Source: Clostridium sp. CAG:389
GTDB taxonomy: Bacteria > Bacillota > Clostridia > TANB77 > CAG-508
Length of the DNA: 10,292 bases
Reading direction: 5' to 3'
Assembly: GCA_000438255.1 (NCBI GenBank)
Contig: FR901925.1
Coordinates: forward strand, 1 to 10,292
The notes beneath the pieces are model-generated. The model had not been told where the DNA came from and searched no databases. It saw only the letters and a program-made list of their open reading frames with translations. Position 1 is the first letter of the stretch, and each line of letters opens with the position of its first letter. A program made the translations under genes and the position numbers. Positions 6,656-10,292 of the stretch are shown piece by piece.

Positions 6656-9382
6656 ATGGAAAGAAAAAAATGGTTTAACAAAGAAATCGAAGAAATTGAG
6701 AAAGAATTAGAAACAAACAAAGAAAATGGACTAAAAGAAGAACAAGTTGTAAAAATAAGGGAAAAAAAAGGATATAATGAACTTCAAGCAGCAAAAAAGA
6801 AAACATTGTTACAAAGGTTTTTAGACCAATTTAAAGATTTTTCTATAATAGTGTTAATAATTGCGGCAATTGTATCAGGTATTGTTGGAATTAAACAAGG
6901 AGAAGGAATAACAGATACAGTAATAATTTTAATAGTAGTTTTAGTAAATGCAATAATAGGAGTAGCACAAGAGAGCAAGGCTGAAAAATCATTGGAAGCT
7001 TTGCAAAAATTAAGTGACCACGCATCAAAAGTTATAAGAGATGGAAAGTTACGAGTTATTCCAGCAAAAGAGTTAGTACCAGGTGATTTAGTGGTTCTTG
7101 ATACAGGGGATTATATACCAGCAGATTTAAGAATTATAGAAGAAGTAAATTTGAAATCACAAGAAAGTTCATTAACAGGTGAGTCAGTGCCAATTGAAAA
7201 AAGTTCTGAAATAATTAAAGAAACAGAAATTGGCATAGGTGACAGAAAAAATATGTTATTTTCGTCAAGTTTGGTAACATATGGTAGAGGAAAAGGAATT
7301 GTTGTAGAAACAGGTATGACAACAGAAGTTGGAAAAATAGCAAGTATGATTAATACAACAGAAAAACAAGATACACCATTACAACAAAAATTAAATAAAT
7401 TAGGAAAAACATTAGGAATTGCAGCATTAATAATTTGTATAGTAATATTCGTACTAGGTTTAATTCAAGGAAAAGAACCAATTCAAATGTTCATGACTGC
7501 TGTATCATTAGCAGTTGCAGCAATACCAGAAGGCTTAGCAGCAGTATCAACAATTGTTTTAGCAATAGGTGTTCAAAAAATGGTTAAGAAAAATGCAATT
7601 GTAAAAAGATTACCAGCTGTTGAAACTCTTGGAAGTAGTACAGTTATATGTTCAGATAAGACTGGGACATTAACACAAAATAAAATGACAGTAGAAAAAA
7701 TTTACTGGAATGAAGCAATAAGAGATATGGATAATATTCAAGATGATGAAATTGATGAAGAATTAAAAAAATTGATATATGCAAATATGTTATGCAATGA
7801 TACTAAAATATCACAAGATGGAACTTTGACAGGAGACCCAACTGAAACAGCATTAGTTGATATGGCTTTTAAATTAAATTTTGACCCAAGTTTATATGAT
7901 AGAACTCCACGTGTACAAGAAATTCCATTTGATTCAGATAGAAAATTAATGACAACAGTAAATCAATTAAATGGAAAATATGTTGTATTTACAAAAGGTG
8001 GAATAGATGAATTATTAAATAGATGTTCAGCATATGAAATAAATAATGAAGTACATCAAAATATAGGTGAATATGTAAATAAAATAAGAGAAAAAAATGA
8101 AGAACTAGCAAAAGATGCATTAAGGGTATTAGGATGTGCTTATAAAGAAATTGATCATATTCCTTCAAAAGAAGAGATGGCACAAATAGAAAATGACTTA
8201 ATTTTTATAGGAATGGTAGGAATGATAGATCCACCAAGAGAAGAAGCAAAAGTTGCTGTTGAAAAGTGCAAAACAGCAGGTATAAAAGTTGTAATGATTA
8301 CGGGGGACCATAAAATTACAGCAACAGCAATTGCTAAAAAATTAGGCATTCTTGAAAATGATGATGAAGCTATAACGGGTAGTGAACTTGAACAAATGAC
8401 AGATGAGGAATTAGTACAAAATGTTAGAAAATATTCTGTTTATGCTAGAGTTTCACCAGAGCATAAAGTTAGAATTGTAAATGCTTGGCAAAAGAATGGG
8501 GAAGTTGTTGCAATGACGGGTGATGGTGTTAATGATAGCCCGGCTCTTAAAAAGGCTGATATTGGTTGTGCAATGGGAGTGGTTGGAACTGATGTTGCCA
8601 AAGAAGCGGCAGATGTTATTTTAACAGATGATAATTTTGCAACAGTTGTATCAGCAGTAGAAGAAGGTAGAAGAATATATGATAATATTTTAAAAGTAAT
8701 TCAATTTTTACTTTCAAGCAATGTAGGAGAAATAATTGTATTATTTTTTGCAACATTGTTAACACCTTTATTTAGTAAATGGTTTGGAATAACAGATATT
8801 AATAGTTTAGAAATATTATTGCCAATTCATATTTTATGGATTAATTTAGTAACAGATTCATTGCCAGCACTAGCATTGGCATTTGATCCAGCAAATAGTG
8901 ATATAATGCAAAGAAAACCTGTAAAACCTGGTAAAGGGGTTTTTACAAAAGGAATGACTTGGAGAGTTATATATCAAGGTGTAATGATTGGCGGACTTAC
9001 ACTTGCTGCATTTATGATAGGTTTAGGTACTACAAAAACGCCGATAAATGGTTTAACACTGGAACAGTCTAAAATAGAAGTTGGACAAACGATGGCATTT
9101 ATTACATTGGCACTTTCAGAATTGACACATGTATTTAATGTAAGGAATAATAGAAAATCAATATTTAAAACAGGAATTTTTAATAATATGAAATTGATTG
9201 GAGCTGTTGTAATTTCTGCACTTTTAGTATTTGTTATTTTATGGATTCCTGGATTAAGAGAGATATTTAGTATTCCAGTTTTACCAACTGAAAATATTAT
9301 AGAACTTGTTTGTCTTGTTTTTGCACCTATTGTTATCGTTGAAATATTTAAGTTACTTAATATTAATGGTAAGGAAGAATAA
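6656..9382 (+). CDS. P-type cation ATPase, Ca2+-ATPase (P2) type, probable Mn2+/Ca2+ exporter
   Basis: The 908-aa ion pump couples ATP hydrolysis to cation export across the membrane. Order of parts: N-terminal cation ATPase domain; M1-M2 (about 62-104); actuator with LTGES (173-177); M3-M4 (about 253-306) with PEGL (291-294); phosphorylation site CSDKTGTLT with D334; nucleotide domain with FTKGG (445-449); MITGDH (547-552); hinge TGDGVNDSPAL (621-631); and six C-terminal membrane segments. Cation-site residues of SERCA-type pumps are kept: E292 in M4, N689 and E692 in SSNVGE, and N730, T733 and D734 in WINLVTD. Length is typical of PacL/YloB-like pumps. GGAGG (6644-6648) lies 7 nt before the ATG, and the Mn2+ riboswitch lies directly upstream. 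The family alone suggests Ca2+. The riboswitch argues for Mn2+ efflux, as in L. lactis YoaB, and both ions may be carried. Confidence 0.95.
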   Translation: MERKKWFNKEIEEIEKELETNKENGLKEEQVVKIREKKGYNELQAAKKKTLLQRFLDQFKDFSIIVLIIAAIVSGIVGIKQGEGITDTVIILIVVLVNAIIGVAQESKAEKSLEALQKLSDHASKVIRDGKLRVIPAKELVPGDLVVLDTGDYIPADLRIIEEVNLKSQESSLTGESVPIEKSSEIIKETEIGIGDRKNMLFSSSLVTYGRGKGIVVETGMTTEVGKIASMINTTEKQDTPLQQKLNKLGKTLGIAALIICIVIFVLGLIQGKEPIQMFMTAVSLAVAAIPEGLAAVSTIVLAIGVQKMVKKNAIVKRLPAVETLGSSTVICSDKTGTLTQNKMTVEKIYWNEAIRDMDNIQDDEIDEELKKLIYANMLCNDTKISQDGTLTGDPTETALVDMAFKLNFDPSLYDRTPRVQEIPFDSDRKLMTTVNQLNGKYVVFTKGGIDELLNRCSAYEINNEVHQNIGEYVNKIREKNEELAKDALRVLGCAYKEIDHIPSKEEMAQIENDLIFIGMVGMIDPPREEAKVAVEKCKTAGIKVVMITGDHKITATAIAKKLGILENDDEAITGSELEQMTDEELVQNVRKYSVYARVSPEHKVRIVNAWQKNGEVVAMTGDGVNDSPALKKADIGCAMGVVGTDVAKEAADVILTDDNFATVVSAVEEGRRIYDNILKVIQFLLSSNVGEIIVLFFATLLTPLFSKWFGITDINSLEILLPIHILWINLVTDSLPALALAFDPANSDIMQRKPVKPGKGVFTKGMTWRVIYQGVMIGGLTLAAFMIGLGTTKTPINGLTLEQSKIEVGQTMAFITLALSELTHVFNVRNNRKSIFKTGIFNNMKLIGAVVISALLVFVILWIPGLREIFSIPVLPTENIIELVCLVFAPIVIVEIFKLLNINGKEE

Positions 9383-9386
9383 TAAC

Positions 9387-9432
9387 AAAAAGCACAGTAT
9401 AACTATATTAGATAGTTTATATGTGCTTTTTT
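9387..9432. terminator. Bidirectional intrinsic terminator between convergent genes
   Basis: AAAAAGCACA (9387-9396) pairs with TGTGCTTTTT (9422-9431), and an inner AT-rich stem extends towards ACTAT/ATAGT around 9403-9416. The A-run on the left and T-run on the right allow it to end transcription from both sides: the ATPase gene (stop at 9382) on the plus strand and the RHH gene (stop at 9443) on the minus strand. Confidence 0.88.
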
Positions 9433-9442
9433 AAATTATGTT

Positions 9443-9655
9443 TTAAACTTTTAATTCAGTAGAATCTGTAATTTCAACATCTTTATATTTGTTTAGGTCC
9501 ATTTCATCTAGTGAGTTTTGAATACAACTTACAATAACATTGTTGAAACTCATGTCTTCTTTTTTGGCTATTTTTTTCAATGTTTCATTCATATTTTCAG
9601 GTAATCTTATTGATATTTTTACGTTACTTTTTTTATATTTTGATACTTCAAACAT
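9443..9655 (-). CDS. Small ribbon-helix-helix (Arc/MetJ-type) DNA-binding protein
   Basis: The 70-aa product has the ribbon-helix-helix pattern. The strand VKISIRLPENM (13-23) would insert in the DNA major groove as a dimer. It is followed by helix A NETLKKIAKKEDM (24-36) and helix B starting SFNNVIVSCIQNSL (37-50), then a polar tail. Such proteins are transcriptional repressors or antitoxins that bind inverted or tandem half-sites. GGAGGAA (+ strand positions 9667-9661) lies 5 nt before the ATG at 9655. No partner toxin gene is visible on either side: downstream is the shared terminator with the ATPase gene, and upstream is the divergent prepilin-like gene. A local regulator of that divergent gene is therefore a reasonable guess, supported by three inverted repeats in the shared intergenic region. 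No convincing promoter could be fixed for this gene. Confidence 0.82.
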   Translation of the reverse strand: MFEVSKYKKSNVKISIRLPENMNETLKKIAKKEDMSFNNVIVSCIQNSLDEMDLNKYKDVEITDSTELKV

Positions 9656-9737
9656 AACTATTCCTCCAATATTTTTTATTTAAGCATATAAAAGCTATTA
9701 TTAATTGTCTCACAAAAATATCTTTAAAAATACCAGA

Positions 9738-9756
9738 CAAAAGTATTGCACTTTTG
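9738..9756. promoter_or_regulatory. Inverted repeat 1 covering a -35 box (operator candidate)
   Basis: CAAAAGTATTGCACTTTTG is a perfect 7-bp inverted repeat with a 5-nt centre. The -35 hexamer TTGCAC of the candidate prepilin promoter (9746-9751) lies in its centre and right arm. A protein bound here would block RNA polymerase. The nearby RHH protein is the natural candidate binder, but that is inference. Confidence 0.5.
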
Positions 9757-9774
9757 CTTTTTTTATGGTAGTAT
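9746..9774 (+). promoter_or_regulatory. Candidate distal promoter of the prepilin-like gene
   Basis: TTGCAC (9746-9751) and TAGTAT (9769-9774) are 17 nt apart, and TGG just before the -10 provides an extended -10 element. The start near 9781 would give a 5' leader of about 140 nt. Confidence 0.65.
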
Positions 9775-9830
9775 ATTTGGAGTAAGATTTTAAAACATAA
9801 TTTGAAGTGTTTTGAAAAAATATTAAATAA

Positions 9831-9860
9831 TTGTATATGATGAGTATACAAGAGTATAAA
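9831..9860 (+). promoter_or_regulatory. Candidate proximal promoter with overlapping inverted repeat 2
   Basis: TTGTAT (9831-9836) and TATAAA (9855-9860) are 18 nt apart, with a start expected near 9867. The -35 is also the left arm of a perfect inverted repeat, TTGTATA (9831-9837), 7 nt, TATACAA (9845-9851), which fills most of the spacer. The promoter is weaker than the distal one but closer to the gene. Confidence 0.45.
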
Positions 9861-9870
9861 ATGTGTAAAA

Positions 9871-9887
9871 TAACATAGTGTATGTTA
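9871..9887. promoter_or_regulatory. Inverted repeat 3 at the proximal start site (operator candidate)
   Basis: TAACATAGTGTATGTTA is a perfect 7-bp inverted repeat around GTG. It sits just downstream of the proximal -10, at about +5 to +21, a typical place for a repressor site. As RNA it would make only a weak AU hairpin, so a DNA site is more likely. Confidence 0.4.
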
Positions 9888-9920
9888 AAGTTATAGTTAG
9901 AGAAAAATTAGGAGGAATTT

Positions 9921-10292
9921 ATGAAAACAAAAGAAAAATTAAATAAGGGAATAACATTAGTTGCATTGGTAGTTACTATTATAATATTGCTTATTTTATC
10001 AGGAATAACAATATCATCATTGACGAATACAGGATTATTTGAGAATGCAAAAGAAGCAAAAAATAGAACAGAAGATGCTCAAAAACAAGAACAAGAATTA
10101 TTGAATCAATATGAAGAAGAACTTAATAGATATACATCACCAAATGAAAGATGGGATGGAAAAGTAAATAAACCAGAATTGATGACTGGTATGAGTGCTA
10201 TAAAATTTACAGATCCAACAGATTCAACAGAAGGGACAACAGTTGATACAACAAGTGATGATAAAGAATGGTATAATTATGAAGATAAAAAA
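9921..10292 (+). CDS. Prepilin-like exported protein, 5' part (cut by window end)
   Basis: An open frame of 124 codons runs off the window without a stop, so the C-terminus is unknown. The N-terminus MKTKEKLNKG followed by ITLVALVVTIIILLIL is a class III (prepilin-type) leader: a short positive stretch, a glycine at residue 10 for prepilin peptidase, then one hydrophobic helix (about 11-33). The usual glutamate at mature position 5 is alanine. The next part, LTNTGLFENAKEAKNRTEDAQKQEQELLNQYEEELNRY (about 35-71), is an amphipathic helix as in pilins. From residue 72 the protein is Thr/Asp/Glu-rich and ends in EWYNYEDKK. From memory, related Clostridia proteins continue into a tryptophan-rich surface domain, which cannot be checked here. 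AGGAGG (9910-9915) lies 5 nt before the ATG. A large paralogous family in the genome is likely. Confidence 0.85.
   Translation, partial: MKTKEKLNKGITLVALVVTIIILLILSGITISSLTNTGLFENAKEAKNRTEDAQKQEQELLNQYEEELNRYTSPNERWDGKVNKPELMTGMSAIKFTDPTDSTEGTTVDTTSDDKEWYNYEDKK

Noticed and set aside
9443..9655. RHH gene as the antitoxin of a toxin-antitoxin pair
   Set aside because: No toxin-sized frame lies next to it on the same strand. It is bounded by a terminator downstream and a divergent gene upstream.
9687..9715. Minus-strand promoter for the RHH gene (TTGTGA, 17 nt, TTTATA)
   Set aside because: Only about half of the -10 bases match consensus, so it is too weak to list as a feature.
9648..9851. 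Minus-strand open frame of 67 codons upstream of the RHH gene
   Set aside because: It has no ribosome binding site or recognisable protein pattern, overlaps the RHH start and RBS, and runs through the divergent promoters.

Overview
The window comes from a very AT-rich, low-GC Gram-positive bacterium, most likely an uncultured gut-type Clostridia lineage. The signs are consensus AGGAGG ribosome binding sites, A/T-ending codons, a B. subtilis-like tRNA-Glu, a yybP-ykoY riboswitch, a split transketolase, and a prepilin-like surface protein with the GITLVALVVT leader that I recall as common in such genomes. The assignment rests on style and family content, not on a marker gene. Stops are TAA/TAG and Trp is TGG, so nothing suggests an altered code.

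Left part (about 100-6222, all + strand): a promoter at 104-132 precedes a tightly packed run of five genes. They are a FemAB/FemX-like peptidoglycan aminoacyltransferase, a divergent alanine racemase with a GTG start, a DUF1189-like multi-membrane protein, the membrane AAA+ protease FtsH, and the N-terminal (TPP-binding) subunit of a split transketolase. The first two serve peptidoglycan (interpeptide bridge and D-Ala supply). The next two are membrane proteins. The transketolase N-half is not followed by its C-half.

Middle (6223-6655, no protein gene): a strong extended -10 promoter, tRNA-Glu(CTC), then only 8 nt later a yybP-ykoY Mn2+ riboswitch whose P1 helix and a 19-bp intrinsic terminator are mutually exclusive. 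This controls a 908-aa P-type Ca2+/Mn2+ ATPase (6656-9382). I see no terminator and no convincing promoter between the tRNA and the riboswitch, so the tRNA promoter probably drives both.

Right part (9383-10292): a bidirectional terminator separates the ATPase from a convergent small ribbon-helix-helix (RHH) protein gene on the minus strand. Divergently, the 265-nt region 9656-9920 holds two candidate promoters and three perfect inverted repeats. Two of these cover -35 boxes and one lies at the second start site. It leads into a prepilin-like exported protein cut by the window edge. The local RHH protein is the obvious candidate to bind these repeats.

Across genes there is also an unusual shift from A-ending codons in 5' parts to T-ending codons in 3' parts, clearest in ftsH and the transketolase gene. 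The window is otherwise fairly ordinary. The best leads are the tRNA-riboswitch coupling, the RHH/palindrome/prepilin control region and the codon gradient.
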